From contig CAWEME010000019.1 in assembly GCA_963810055.1 (NCBI GenBank), forward strand, positions 1 through 35,185: a stretch of DNA of 35,185 bases, read 5' to 3'. A program made the position numbers and the translations under genes. Positions 1-9,426 of this stretch are shown here, piece by piece. This DNA is from REEB95 sp963810055. Its GTDB lineage: Bacteria > Pseudomonadota > Alphaproteobacteria > ATCC43930 > CGMCC-115725. Under the pieces are notes generated by a model. That model had not been told where the DNA came from and ran no database searches. It was given only the letters and a program-made list of their open reading frames with translations. Within the stretch, counting starts at the first letter, position 1. Each line of letters opens with the position of its first letter.

Positions 1-62
1 ATTCCGGCTATCATGTCGTCGGCATGAAGGCGGTGGACGCGCCCGACATATCGGTCGTCTAG
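1..62 (+). CDS. fabI: C-terminal end of enoyl-ACP reductase (FabI-like), 5' truncated
   Basis: An open frame enters from the window edge and stops at TAG 60-62, giving about 19 residues that include GYHVVGM. This resembles the last strand and tail of proteobacterial NADH-dependent enoyl-ACP reductase FabI, which reduces enoyl-ACP in fatty acid elongation. The stop lies 8 bp before aroC, and a fabI-aroC order is familiar in Rhodospirillales-like genomes. The identification rests on a very short tail plus context, so it is tentative. Confidence 0.5.
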   Translation, partial: SGYHVVGMKAVDAPDISVV

Positions 63-70
63 CGAGGGAA

Positions 71-1141
71 ATGTCCGGCAACGGTTTCGGCACCATCTTC
101 CGCTTTACGACATGGGGCGAAAGCCACGGGCCGGCCATCGGCTGCGTCGTCGAGGGCGTGCCGCCGCGCATCCCCTTGTCCGAAGGCGACATCCAGCCCT
201 GGCTCGACAAGCGCCGGCCGGGGGCCTCGCGCTTCACCACCCAGCGCAAGGAAAGCGACAAGGTGCAGATCCTGTCCGGCGTGTTCGAGGGCCAGACCAC
301 CGGCTCGCCGGTGATGCTGCTGATCGCCAACGAGGACGCGCGCGCCAAGGATTACGACGCGATCAAGGACCAGTTCCGCCCCGGCCACGCCGATTACACC
401 TATTGGGCCAAATACGGCATCCGCGACTACCGCGGCGGCGGCCGCGCCTCGGCGCGCGAGACCGCGGCGCGCGTCGCCGCCGGCGCCATCGCGCGCAAGA
501 TCCTCGGGCCGGCGGTCGATGTCCGCGGCGCGCTCATCCAGATCGGCCCGCATCCGATCGACCGCAAGCGCTGGGACTGGAAAGAGGTGGCGAACAACCC
601 GTTCTTCTGCCCCGACGCCCAGACGGCGAAATCCTGGGAAAACTTCCTCGATGAGACGCGCAAGGCCGGCTCCTCCGCCGGCGCCGTCATCGAGATCCAG
701 GCTTCGGGAGTCCCGGCCGGCTGGGGCGATCCCATCTACGACAAGCTCGACGCCGATCTCGCCAAGGCGATGATGGGCATCAACGCGGTCAAGGGCGTCG
801 AGATCGGCGCCGGCATGGCCGCGGCATCGCTATCGGGCGAGCAGAACGCCGACGAGATGCGCATGAAAGGCGGCAAGGTCGCGTTCCTGTCCAACCACGC
901 CGGCGGCATATTGGGCGGGATATCGACCGGCCAGGACGTGGTCGTGCGCTTCGCGGTCAAGCCGACCAGCTCGATCCTCAAGCCCCTGAGGAGCGTCGAC
1001 CGTTTTGGCAAGGAGATCGAGATCTCGACCAAGGGCCGCCACGATCCTTGCGTCGGCATCCGCGCCGTGCCGGTGGGCGAGGCGATGATGGCCGTGGTGC
1101 TGGCCGATCATTTCCTGCGCCACCGCGCGCAATGCGGCTGA
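71..1141 (+). CDS. aroC: Chorismate synthase
   Basis: This 356-residue protein matches chorismate synthase over its full length. The enzyme performs the FMN-dependent trans-elimination of phosphate from EPSP to chorismate, the last shikimate step, in the cytoplasm. Visible signatures are the N-terminal TWGESHGPAIG motif, the RPGHADYTYWAKYG block, the arginine-rich GGGRASARETAARVAAG signature, and the late GGISTGQDVVVRFAVKPTSS segment. The ATG at 71 follows a GAGGGA ribosome site by a few bases. The gene starts 8 bp after the fabI-like stop, and its last 10 bases overlap the next gene, so the three are probably co-transcribed. Length is normal and the frame is intact. Confidence 0.97.
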   Translation: MSGNGFGTIFRFTTWGESHGPAIGCVVEGVPPRIPLSEGDIQPWLDKRRPGASRFTTQRKESDKVQILSGVFEGQTTGSPVMLLIANEDARAKDYDAIKDQFRPGHADYTYWAKYGIRDYRGGGRASARETAARVAAGAIARKILGPAVDVRGALIQIGPHPIDRKRWDWKEVANNPFFCPDAQTAKSWENFLDETRKAGSSAGAVIEIQASGVPAGWGDPIYDKLDADLAKAMMGINAVKGVEIGAGMAAASLSGEQNADEMRMKGGKVAFLSNHAGGILGGISTGQDVVVRFAVKPTSSILKPLRSVDRFGKEIEISTKGRHDPCVGIRAVPVGEAMMAVVLADHFLRHRAQCG

Positions 1142-2898
1142 GCGCCAAGATGGGCCGGTTTCTTTTCAGGTTTTTGGCATTCATCGGCTTCCTGGTCGTT
1201 CTGGCCGGGCTGGGGGCCTCGGGCCTTTATCTCTGGTCCAAGCTTTCCGTTCCCGGCGTGGCCTCCGGCACCGTCCTGACGCTGGAAATCTCCGGCGCGC
1301 TGCCCGACGGCCCGCCGCAAACCGGCCTGGCCGGTTTAATCGCGGGCCCGCAGCGCAGCCTGAACGACGTGCTCGGCGCGCTCGAACGCGCGCGATCCGA
1401 TCCCCGCGTCAAGGGCCTGGCGTTGCGCATCGGCGGCGGCGGTTTCGGCCTCGCCCAGGCGCAGGAATTGCGCGACGCGATCCGGGATTTCCGCGCCACG
1501 GGCAAGCCCGTCTTCGCCTATAGCGACAGCTACGGCGAATTCGAATCCGGCACCACCGCCTATTACCTGGCTTCGTCCTGCGACGAGGTTTGGCTGCAAC
1601 CCTTGGGCCTGTTGAGCCTGGTGGGGCTGCGCGCCGAGCAGCCTTTCTTCCGCGGCACGCTCGACAAGCTCGGCGTAGTACCCCGCTTCGACAAGCGCGA
1701 GGACTACAAGACGGCGATGAACATGCTGACCGAAACATCCATGACCCCGGCGCAGCGCGAGGAAACCACCTCGCTGCTCGCGTCGCTGCGCGGCCAGATC
1801 GTGGCTGGGATCGCGGCGGGGCGGAAGCTCGACCCGGCCCGGGTCGGCGATCTCATCGACCAGGGCCCCTATCTGGCGCAAGAGGCGCTCGACAACCATC
1901 TGGTCGACCATATCGGCTATGGCGAGGACGCGCTCGCCGCGCTGAAGCAACGCGTCGGCGGCGACGCCAAGACCATGACCCTCGCCCATTACCTCGACCG
2001 CGTCGGCCCGCCGCACGCCAAGGGGCCGGTGATCGCGCTGATCTACGCCGACGGCTTGATGGTGCGCGGCAAGAGCGACGACACCGGGTTGTTGAGCAAC
2101 GGTCTGATGGGTTCGGAAAGCGTCGTCCACGCCTTCCGCCTGGCCGAGCGCGACAAGGACGTGCGCGCGATTCTGTTCCGCATCGACAGCCCCGGCGGTT
2201 CGGCGGTGGCGGCGGAATCGGTCTGGAACGAGGTCAAGGCGGCGCGCGCGGCGGGCAAGCCGGTGATCGTCAGCATGGGCGGCGTCGCCGGCTCGGGGGG
2301 ATATTACATCGCAGCCGACGCCGACAAGATCGTCGCCGAGCCCGCGACCTTGACCGGCTCGATCGGCGTGCTCGCCGGCAAGGTGCTGATCAACGGCCTG
2401 TCGGACAAGCTCGGCGTCAGCTGGGACGCGGTCGACAGCGGCGGCAACGCCGCGATGTTCAGCCCGATCGAGGATTTCTCGCCCGCTTCCCATGCGCGCT
2501 TCGAGGCGATGCTCGACGACACCTATGCCGGCTTCAAATCGCGCGTCGCCGAAGGCCGCAAGATGGATGCGGAAACGGTCGAGACCGTGGCCAAGGGCCG
2601 GGTCTGGACCGGCGAGCAGGCCAAGGACAAGAATCTGGTCGACGCGCTCGGCGGCTATGACGTGGCGCTCGGCCTGGCCAAGGCCCAGGCCGGCATCGCC
2701 GCCGATCAGGAGGTCGAGCTGCGCATCTATCCCGCGCCGGTCGGCACGGCGGAGGCGCTGCTCAACCGGCTCACCGGCGCCGGCGGCGGCGACACCCTGG
2801 CCCAGGGCCTGGCATCCTTCGCCACGCTGCTGCGCCAGGCCGAACTGCTCGCGGCGCCGCCGGGCGCGCTGGTGATGCAGCCCTTGGAGATACGTTAG
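1132..2898 (+). CDS. sppA: Signal peptide peptidase SppA, 67K type
   Basis: This 588-residue membrane serine protease degrades cleaved signal peptides in the inner membrane. An N-terminal membrane anchor lies at about residues 10-35, followed by two tandem S49 peptidase domains. The catalytic pair of this family is visible: Lys193 in the YKTAMN segment of the first domain and Ser388 in VAGSGGYY of the second, matching E. coli Lys209 and Ser409 in spacing. An upstream in-frame ATG at 1048 would add 28 arginine-rich residues read from inside aroC, so 1132 is preferred. ATG 1150 is also possible. The gene overlaps the aroC end by 10 bp, which implies translational coupling. Confidence 0.93.
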   Translation: MRLSAKMGRFLFRFLAFIGFLVVLAGLGASGLYLWSKLSVPGVASGTVLTLEISGALPDGPPQTGLAGLIAGPQRSLNDVLGALERARSDPRVKGLALRIGGGGFGLAQAQELRDAIRDFRATGKPVFAYSDSYGEFESGTTAYYLASSCDEVWLQPLGLLSLVGLRAEQPFFRGTLDKLGVVPRFDKREDYKTAMNMLTETSMTPAQREETTSLLASLRGQIVAGIAAGRKLDPARVGDLIDQGPYLAQEALDNHLVDHIGYGEDALAALKQRVGGDAKTMTLAHYLDRVGPPHAKGPVIALIYADGLMVRGKSDDTGLLSNGLMGSESVVHAFRLAERDKDVRAILFRIDSPGGSAVAAESVWNEVKAARAAGKPVIVSMGGVAGSGGYYIAADADKIVAEPATLTGSIGVLAGKVLINGLSDKLGVSWDAVDSGGNAAMFSPIEDFSPASHARFEAMLDDTYAGFKSRVAEGRKMDAETVETVAKGRVWTGEQAKDKNLVDALGGYDVALGLAKAQAGIAADQEVELRIYPAPVGTAEALLNRLTGAGGGDTLAQGLASFATLLRQAELLAAPPGALVMQPLEIR

Positions 2899-2911
2899 CG
2901 CATCGCGCTAT

Positions 2912-2999
2912 CCGTCATCGCGAGCCATCGGCGAAGCGATCCAGGGCCGTCGTGCCATGACTGGATTGCTTCGGCCGCTTCGCGCCCTCGCAATGACGG
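2912..2999. repeat. Large imperfect palindromic repeat (REP-like)
   Basis: The left arm 2912-2944 begins CCGTCATCGCGAG and ends GCGATCCAG. The right arm 2961-2999 begins CTGGATTGCTTCG and ends CTCGCAATGACGG. Together they form a long stem-loop. It fills the gap between two converging genes (sppA and the methyltransferase), so it may also stop transcription from both sides. The CGTCATTGCGAG...GCAATCCAG pattern is a dispersed palindrome seen in many proteobacterial genomes. Confidence 0.8.
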
Positions 3000-3001
3000 G
3001 C

Positions 3002-4269
3002 TTAAGACCGCTCGAACCGCGCGACCAGTTCCAGATTAGCGGACCAGATGAAGCCGTCGACCGGCTGGATCCGGCCCAGGCGATAGCCGCCATCCGCCAG
3101 AATCCGCGCATCGCGCGCGAAGGTCGCCGGGTTGCAGGAAACCGCGGCCACCAGCGGCACGCTGGATGCGGCGAGCTCACGGCTTTGCGCCATCGCCCCG
3201 GCGCGCGGCGGGTCGAACACCACCGCGTCGAAGCCGGCCAACTCCCGGGGCGGCAAGGGCCGCCGCGCCAGATCGCGCTGTTCCACGGTCACGCGGTCCG
3301 CAAGCTTGGCGCGCGATGCGGCGTGTTTCAGCGCCTTGACCGAATCCCCGTCGCCTTCGACTGCATGCACCGCGGATTTCTTCGCAAGCGCGAAGGCGAA
3401 GGTGCCGAGCCCGGCATAGAGATCGGCGATGCGGATGGAATTCCCTACCATCCCGAGCACCGCGTTGCTCAAAACCGTGTCGGCCTCGGCGCTGGCTTGC
3501 AGGAAAGGTTCCTCGGGCAGATCGACGGTCACTCCGGCCAGCACCACGCGCGCGGGGCGGCGTTGCGCCACCGGCACCGAAGCCGCGTGTGCATCGTGGC
3601 CGCTCCGGACGCAATAAGACAGCCGCGCCAGATCCTGGGCCTCGGCAAAATATGCCAGAGCTTCCAGCACCGCGAGCTTGGGCGATGCCGGTAGATCGAG
3701 CAGCAGCGCCGCGCCGGCATCGGCCAGGGTCAATGTGGCGGCGCCTTCCTTGTCCGGGGGCAGAATCTCCTTCGCCAGGCGCCGCAACGGCTCCACCAGC
3801 TTGAACAGCGTGGGATGCAGCACCACGCATTCGGCCATGTCGACGATGCGGTGGCTGGCGCGGGCATGGAACCCGGCGCGCCCGCGCGCCAGGGCGAAGC
3901 GCGCGCGCCGCCGCGTGCCGGGCGCCAGGCGTTGCAAGGGCGCGATGTCGCAATCCTTGAATCCCTGCTGCGCCAGCGCGCCGCTCAACCAGGAGAGCTT
4001 GGCCGCGGCGTAGGCTTCAGGCGACAGATGTTGCAAGGCGCAGCCGCCGCAATCGCCGAAATGGCGGCAGACGGGTTGCGCGCGCGCTCCCGCCGCGAGC
4101 AAGGCCACCACCGCGCCGCTCCTGCCCTCGCCTTGCTTCGCCAGGATTCTGCGCGCGCACGCGGTCGCCCGGCGCGGTGAAAGGGAAGGAAAATCTTTTC
4201 ACCGCCGAAAACCGCCACGCCGTCGCCGCGCACGCCGACGCTCTCGACGGTGAGCTCCACCTCGGTCAT
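3002..4269 (-). CDS. rlmD: 23S rRNA m5U methyltransferase, RlmD/RumA family (frame broken twice)
   Basis: The family uses SAM to methylate uridine C5 in 23S rRNA. The intact part (3002-4111) has an iron-sulfur cysteine set in CRHFGDCGGC, a SAM-binding ADLYAGLGTFAF segment, FDPPRAGA, and the catalytic-cysteine motif VSCNPATFARD. The N-terminal TRAM domain (MTEVELTVESVGVRGDG) starts at ATG 4269 in a different frame. Two single-base insertions, near 4181 (TTT for TT) and near 4160, separate the parts. Removing both gives a continuous 421-residue protein, normal for the family. The start overlaps the tlyA stop as ATGA, so the two are coupled. Sequencing error is likelier than a pseudogene, because everything between and after the lesions is conserved. 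RlmC and TrmA relatives are alternatives. Confidence 0.8.
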
Positions 4270-5066
4270 TTGATTTGGCTTTGCACGACGCCGCCGCGCG
4301 GAATCTGCGCGGCTTCTGTGCTACGCGGGAAATTGCGTTCCGCCGCGAGCAGGAATTCGATGTTGCCTTCGGGTCCCTTGAGCGGGCTTTCCACCACGCC
4401 CAGAATGCGCCAACCTTGGCCTTCGACCCAGGCGGAAATCCGTTCGCAGACTTCTTTGTGCAAGGCGGGATCGCGCACCACGCCCCCCTTGCCCACGCGC
4501 TTCGCGCCCACCTCGAATTGCGGCTTGATGAGCGCAACCAACCGGGCCTTGGGCTTGGCCAAGGCCAAGGGCGCGGGCAGCACGGTTTCAAGGCCGATGA
4601 AGCTCGCATCGCAGGTCACCAGATCCACATGTTCCGGCACTTCTTTCGCCGTGATATGCCGCGCATTGACGCGCTCCAGCACCGTCACGCGCTGGTCGTT
4701 GCGCAGCTTCCAGTCGAGCTGGCCGTGCCCGACATCGACCGCGTAGACGTGTTTCGCGCCGCGCTGCAACAGCACGTCGGTGAAGCCGCCGGTCGAGGCG
4801 CCGATGTCGAGCGCGACCAGGCCTGCGGGATCGATTTTGAAATGATCGAGCGCGTGCGCCAGCTTGACGCCGCCGCGCGAAACCCAGGGATGATCCTTGC
4901 CCTTGAGCGAAAGCGTCGTGTCGGCGGCCAGGCTCGCGCCCGGCTTGTCGAGGCGCTTGTCGCCGCTCCACACCAACCCCGCCAGGATCAGCGCCTGGGC
5001 GCGGGAGCGGGTTTCGGCCAATCCCTGCTCGACCACAAGCTGATCGAGGCGTCGCTTAGGAGTCAT
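4266..5066 (-). CDS. tlyA: TlyA-family rRNA 2'-O-methyltransferase
   Basis: This 266-residue protein has an N-terminal S4 RNA-binding domain (RRLDQLVVEQGLAETRSRAQ, about residues 4-65) and a C-terminal FtsJ-like Rossmann methyltransferase. The SAM-binding motif VALDIGASTGGFTDVLL and the following YAVDVGHGQLDWKLR are clear. TlyA proteins methylate ribose 2'-OH groups in rRNA. In actinobacteria they set capreomycin sensitivity, and some are also described as haemolysins. The gene lies 32 bp after dxs and overlaps the next gene by ATGA, an order (dxs-tlyA-RNA methyltransferase) familiar in alphaproteobacteria. The frame is intact and the length normal. Confidence 0.92.
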   Translation of the reverse strand: MTPKRRLDQLVVEQGLAETRSRAQALILAGLVWSGDKRLDKPGASLAADTTLSLKGKDHPWVSRGGVKLAHALDHFKIDPAGLVALDIGASTGGFTDVLLQRGAKHVYAVDVGHGQLDWKLRNDQRVTVLERVNARHITAKEVPEHVDLVTCDASFIGLETVLPAPLALAKPKARLVALIKPQFEVGAKRVGKGGVVRDPALHKEVCERISAWVEGQGWRILGVVESPLKGPEGNIEFLLAAERNFPRSTEAAQIPRGGVVQSQIK

Positions 5067-5098
5067 GGATCAAAGGCGCGCTGCCATGCGCGCCGGGC

Positions 5099-7066
5099 TC
5101 AGGCGCGGACGGTGCGCTCGACGATGGCGCGGCCGAGCGCGATCAAGGCGGTCTGCCTGATGTGGCGGGCGTTGAGGCCCGCCTCGTCATATTGCTTGGC
5201 CGGCGTGTCGTGGTCGATGAAGCGGTCGGGCAGCGTCATCGGCCGGACCTTCAGCCCCTGGTCCAAGAGCCCGTTGCGGGCGAGATGATGGAGCACGTGG
5301 CTGGCGAAGCCGCCGATCGACGCCTCTTCGATGGTGATCAGCACCTCGTGCTCGCGCGCCAGGCGTTCGACCAGATCGGTGTCGAGCGGCTTCATGAAGC
5401 GCGCATCGGCCACGGTGGTGGAAAGACCGGCATGGCCGAGCTCGTCGGCCGCCTTGAGGCATTCCTGGAGCCGCGCGCCGAAATTGAGGATGGCGATCGA
5501 CGTGCCTTCGCGGATGATGCGGCCCTTGCCGATGGGCAGCACCTCGCCCTTCTTGGGCAGCGCGAGACCCACGCCTTCGCCGCGCGGATAGCGCACCGCC
5601 GAGGGGCCGTCGTCGATGGCGGCGCAGGTCGCCACCATGTGCATCAATTCGAGTTCGTCCGCCGCCGCCATGATGGTGAAGCCCGGCAGACAGCCGAGAT
5701 AAGCCGGATCGAAGGAGCCGGCATGGGTGGCGCCGTCGGCGCCGACCAGCCCGGCGCGGTCCATGGCAAAGCGCACCGGCAGCTTCTGGATGGCGACGTC
5801 GTGCACCACCTGGTCGTAGCCGCGCTGGAGGAAGGTCGAATAGATCGTGGCGAAGGGCTTCAAGCCCTCGCAGGCAAGCCCCGCGGCGAAGGTCACGCCG
5901 TGCTGCTCGGCGATGCCGACGTCGAAGCTGCGTTTGGGGAAGCGTTCGGCGAATTTGTCGATGCCGGTGCCCGACGGCATGGCGGCGGTGATGGCGACGA
6001 TGCGCTCGTCGGCCTCGGCCTCGGCGATCAGCGCCTTGGCGAAGACGGCGGTGTAGCTAGGCGCTCCGGCCTTGGCCTTGACCTGCGCGCCGGTGGCGAC
6101 GTCGAATTTCACCACGCCGTGATACTTGTCGGCGGCGGCCTCGGCGGGCGCGTAGCCCCGGCCCTTTTGCGTCACCACATGGACCAGCACCGGGCCGGTG
6201 TCGCTGCTGTCGCGCACGTTCTTCAGCACCGGCAGCAGATGGTCGATGTTGTGGCCGTCGATCGGACCGACGTAGAAAAATCCCATCTCCTCGAACAGCG
6301 TGCCGCCGGTGACGAAGCCGCGCGCGAATTCGTCGGCGCGCCGCGCCGCCTTGGCCAGCCCGCGCGGGAAGCGCCGGGCCAGGGCCGCGCCGAGATGGCG
6401 CAGGCTGCTGTAGGGCTTGGACGACAACAGGCGCGAGAGATAGGCGCTCATCGCGCCCACCGGCGGCGCGATCGACATGTCGTTGTCGTTGAGGATGACG
6501 ATCAGGCGCGAATTCATCGAGCCGGCGTTGTTCATCGCCTCATAGGCCATGCCGGCGCTCATGGCGCCGTCGCCGATCACGGCGATGACGTTGTTCTTGC
6601 GTCCTTGCAGGTCGCGGCCGACCGCCATGCCGAGGCCGGCGGAGATCGAGGTCGAGCTGTGCGCGGCGCCGAACGGATCGTATTCGCTCTCGGAGCGGCG
6701 CGTGAACCCGGACAGGCCGCCGCCCATGCGCAGGGTGCGGATGCGGTCGCGCCGCTTGGTGAGGATCTTGTGCGGATAGGCCTGATGGCCGACATCCCAG
6801 ATCAAGCGGTCGCGCGGCGTGTCGAAGACGTAATGCAGCGCGACGGTGAGCTCGACCACGCCGAGCCCGGCGCCGAGATGCCCGCCGGTGACCGACACGG
6901 CGTCGACCAATTCGCGCCTAAGCTCGTCGGCGAGCTGGCGCAAATCGCTCTCCGGCAATTTGCGCAGATCGGCGGGCTCGTTGACCCGGTCGAGCAAAGG
7001 AGTCAGGTCGTTGCGCAGCACGGGCGCGGAATCCTGGTGGTTTTTATGGTCGGAAGTCCCTGTCAC
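5099..7066 (-). CDS. dxs: 1-deoxy-D-xylulose-5-phosphate synthase
   Basis: This thiamine-diphosphate enzyme (655 residues) condenses pyruvate and glyceraldehyde 3-phosphate, the entry step of the MEP isoprenoid pathway. Visible features are the GHLGAGLGVVELTVALHYVFD N-terminal block, the thiamine-diphosphate motif GDGAMSAGMAYEAMNNAG, the transketolase-type DVGIAEQHGVTFAAGLA region and the C-terminal transketolase domain. The start is a GTG at 7066 preceded by GAGGGG at 5-base spacing. It heads a leftward unit with tlyA and the RNA methyltransferase, and is divergent from ispH, the last MEP gene. With hpnH next to ispH, the neighbourhood links precursor supply to hopanoid synthesis. Confidence 0.97.
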   Translation of the reverse strand: MTGTSDHKNHQDSAPVLRNDLTPLLDRVNEPADLRKLPESDLRQLADELRRELVDAVSVTGGHLGAGLGVVELTVALHYVFDTPRDRLIWDVGHQAYPHKILTKRRDRIRTLRMGGGLSGFTRRSESEYDPFGAAHSSTSISAGLGMAVGRDLQGRKNNVIAVIGDGAMSAGMAYEAMNNAGSMNSRLIVILNDNDMSIAPPVGAMSAYLSRLLSSKPYSSLRHLGAALARRFPRGLAKAARRADEFARGFVTGGTLFEEMGFFYVGPIDGHNIDHLLPVLKNVRDSSDTGPVLVHVVTQKGRGYAPAEAAADKYHGVVKFDVATGAQVKAKAGAPSYTAVFAKALIAEAEADERIVAITAAMPSGTGIDKFAERFPKRSFDVGIAEQHGVTFAAGLACEGLKPFATIYSTFLQRGYDQVVHDVAIQKLPVRFAMDRAGLVGADGATHAGSFDPAYLGCLPGFTIMAAADELELMHMVATCAAIDDGPSAVRYPRGEGVGLALPKKGEVLPIGKGRIIREGTSIAILNFGARLQECLKAADELGHAGLSTTVADARFMKPLDTDLVERLAREHEVLITIEEASIGGFASHVLHHLARNGLLDQGLKVRPMTLPDRFIDHDTPAKQYDEAGLNARHIRQTALIALGRAIVERTVRA

Positions 7067-7239
7067 AGCCGCCCCTCGCGCCTTGCCGTCATATCCGGTC
7101 GCCGCCGGAATTGCCGAAACGGCGTGAATCTAATCACAGATGGGCCGGATAAGCAATTTACATGCTTTGAGGGCCTTAATCCCTGCAAAAATTGTGGCTT
7201 TGATGAGACAGGATGGGCGGCTCGAACCCGTCTGGCGGC

Positions 7240-7269
7240 TTGGCGGGGTTTTCCCCCTATGCGTATAAT
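7240..7269 (+). promoter_or_regulatory. Sigma-70-type promoter for ispH
   Basis: TTGGCG (7240-7245) and a perfect TATAAT (7264-7269) are separated by 18 bp, 60 bp upstream of the ispH start. This is one of the best promoter matches in the window. A ribosome site GAAAGG lies at 7312-7317. The rest of the 7067-7328 gap shows no gene. Confidence 0.7.
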
Positions 7270-7328
7270 GCGGCGGTCGAATCAGGGGCGGCCCGGCCGC
7301 CCCCAAGACAAGAAAGGTCATCGCTATC

Positions 7329-8261
7329 ATGCGGGTGGTGCTCGCCCAACCTCGAGGTTTCTGCGCCGGCGTGGAACGCGCCATCGACATCGTCGAGCGC
7401 GCGCTGGATAAATACGGGCCGCCGATCTATGTGCGCCACGAGATCGTGCACAACCGCCACGTGGTCGAGCGCCTGCGCGCCAAGGGCGCGCATTTCGTCG
7501 ACGATCTGGACGAGATTCCGCCGGGCAGCGTCACCATCTTCAGCGCCCATGGCGTCTCGAGCGAGGTCGAGGACGCCGCCGCGGTGCGCAACCTGCCGGT
7601 GATCGACGCGACCTGCCCGCTGGTCTCGAAGGTGCACAGCGAGGGCCAGCGCTACGCCGCGCAAGGGCGCGAGATCGTGCTGATCGGCCATGCCGGCCAT
7701 CCCGAGATCGAAGGCACCATGGGCCGCATCAACGGCAAGGTTCACCTCATCTCCAAGGCCGAGGAAGTGTCCCGCCTCAAGGTGGGCGATCCGCACAAGC
7801 TCGCCTTCATCACCCAGACCACGCTTTCGGTCGACGACACCAAGGCGGTGATCGACGCGCTGCGCCAGCGCTTCCCCGACATCGTCGGCCCCGACACCAA
7901 GGACATCTGCTACGCCACGCAGAACCGGCAACGCGCCGTGCGGGAACTCGCGCAGCAGGTCGACGTCGTGCTGGTGGTGGGCGCGGCCAACAGCTCGAAT
8001 TCCAACCGGCTGCGCGAAATCGCCGCCGAACAGGGCGTGAAGGCCTATCTCGTCGCCGACGCCGAAGCGCTCGATCCCGCCTGGGTCAAGGGCGCCAAGT
8101 CGGTCGGCATCACCGCCGGCGCCTCGGCCCCCGAGGAGCTGGTGCAGCATTTGATCGACCGCCTGCGCGAATTGGGCAAGGTCGAGAGCGAAACGCTGCC
8201 CGGCATCACCGAGAACGTCCGCTTCCGCATGCCGGCGGAACTGGTCGATTCCGCGTCCTGA
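7329..8261 (+). CDS. ispH: 4-hydroxy-3-methylbut-2-enyl diphosphate reductase
   Basis: IspH (310 residues) is the last MEP-pathway enzyme, reducing HMBPP to IPP and DMAPP with a [4Fe-4S] cluster in the cytoplasm. The three cluster cysteines are visible at Cys12 (GFCAGV), Cys96 (DATCPLVSKVH) and Cys194 (KDICYATQNRQ), spaced as in E. coli. The family block ITQTTLSVDD is present, as are the conserved SSNSNRL and TAGASAPE segments. The ATG at 7329 follows GAAAGG by 11 bases and a strong promoter. hpnH begins 41 bp downstream, probably in the same transcript. The frame is intact. Confidence 0.97.
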   Translation: MRVVLAQPRGFCAGVERAIDIVERALDKYGPPIYVRHEIVHNRHVVERLRAKGAHFVDDLDEIPPGSVTIFSAHGVSSEVEDAAAVRNLPVIDATCPLVSKVHSEGQRYAAQGREIVLIGHAGHPEIEGTMGRINGKVHLISKAEEVSRLKVGDPHKLAFITQTTLSVDDTKAVIDALRQRFPDIVGPDTKDICYATQNRQRAVRELAQQVDVVLVVGAANSSNSNRLREIAAEQGVKAYLVADAEALDPAWVKGAKSVGITAGASAPEELVQHLIDRLRELGKVESETLPGITENVRFRMPAELVDSAS

Positions 8262-8302
8262 CCGCGCCGCCGTTCAATATCATGGGTCGAGGAGTTTAGA
8301 GC

Positions 8303-9422
8303 TTGTCAGTGCCGTTGAATCAAATGCTCCGCGTCGGCGCCTATGTGGCCAAGCAACGCCTCAAAGGGGTGGAGCGTTATCCGCTCGTGCTCATGCTCGA
8401 ACCGCTGTTCCGCTGCAACCTGGCTTGCGCCGGTTGCGGCAAGATCGACTATCCCGACAAGATCCTGAACCAGCGGCTTTCGGTGGCGGAATGCCTCGAG
8501 GCGGTGGACGAATGCGGCGCCCCGGTAGTGTCGATCGCCGGCGGCGAGCCGCTGCTGCACCGCGAGATTGAGCAGATCGCAGAAGGCATCATCGCGCGCA
8601 AGAAGTTCGTCTATCTCTGCACCAACGCGCTGTTGCTGGAAAAGAAGATCGACCGCTTCAAGCCCAATCCCTATTTCGTCTGGTCGATCCATCTCGACGG
8701 CGACAAGGAAATGCACGACCACTCGGTGTGCGAGAAGGACGTCTACGAGAAGGCGGTTGACGCCATCAAGCTCGCCAAGTCCCGGGGCTTCCGCGTCAAC
8801 ATCAACTGCACGCTGTTCGACGGCGCCGAACCCGCGCGCGTCGCCAGGTTTTTCGACACCATGATGGAGATCGGCCTCGACGGCATCACGGTTTCGCCCG
8901 GCTACGCCTATGAGCGCGCGCCCGACCAGGCTCATTTCCTCAACCGCAGGAAGACCAAGGAGCTGTTCCGCGGCATCTTCCGCGCCAAGAACGGCCATAA
9001 GTGGTCGTTCAGCCAGTCGGGCCTGTTCCTCGACTTCCTGGCCGGCAACCAGGACTACCACTGCACGCCCTGGGGCAACCCGACGCGCAATTATTTCGGC
9101 TGGCAGCGCCCGTGCTACCTGCTCGGCGAGGGCTATACCAAGACCTTCAAGGAGCTGATGGAAATCGACCGACTGGGATTCCTACGGCACCGGCAATTAC
9201 GAGAAATGCGCCGATTGCATGGTGCATTCGGGCTACGAGGCGACCGCGGTGATGGACGCGGTGAAGCATCCGCTGAAGGCGCTGGGCGTCGCGCTGCGCG
9301 GCGTCAAGACCGAGGGCGAGATGGTGCCCGAGATCGCCATGGACAATCAGCGTCCGGCGGAATACGTGTTCTCGCGCCACGTCGAAGAGGCCATGTCGCG
9401 CGTTGACGAGGCCGCGGAATAG
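8303..9422 (+). CDS. hpnH: Adenosyl-hopene transferase HpnH, radical SAM (one frameshift)
   Basis: HpnH adds the 5'-deoxyadenosyl group of SAM to diploptene/hopene, the first step toward extended (C35) hopanoids. The radical-SAM CX3CX2C motif is Cys38-Cys42-Cys45 (RCNLACAGCGK), followed by the family blocks VVSIAGGEPL, KKFVYLCTNALLLEKK and VSPGYAYERAPDQ. The start is probably TTG 8303, with an AGGAG site about 9 bases upstream. GTG 8309 is an alternative. One extra base near 9164-9168 shifts the frame after the ELME segment. The expected C-terminal continuation (YGTGNYEKCADCMVH to SRHVEEAM) resumes in the next frame and ends at TAG 9420-9422. The corrected length of 372 residues is normal. 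The repaired tail is fully conserved, so a sequencing error is likely. Confidence 0.93.
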
Positions 9423-9426
9423 CCAG

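Noticed and set aside
5162..7411. A 749-codon open frame on + opposite dxs
   Set aside because: Mirror frame of a conserved gene, low-complexity composition, and it runs through the dxs-ispH promoter region.
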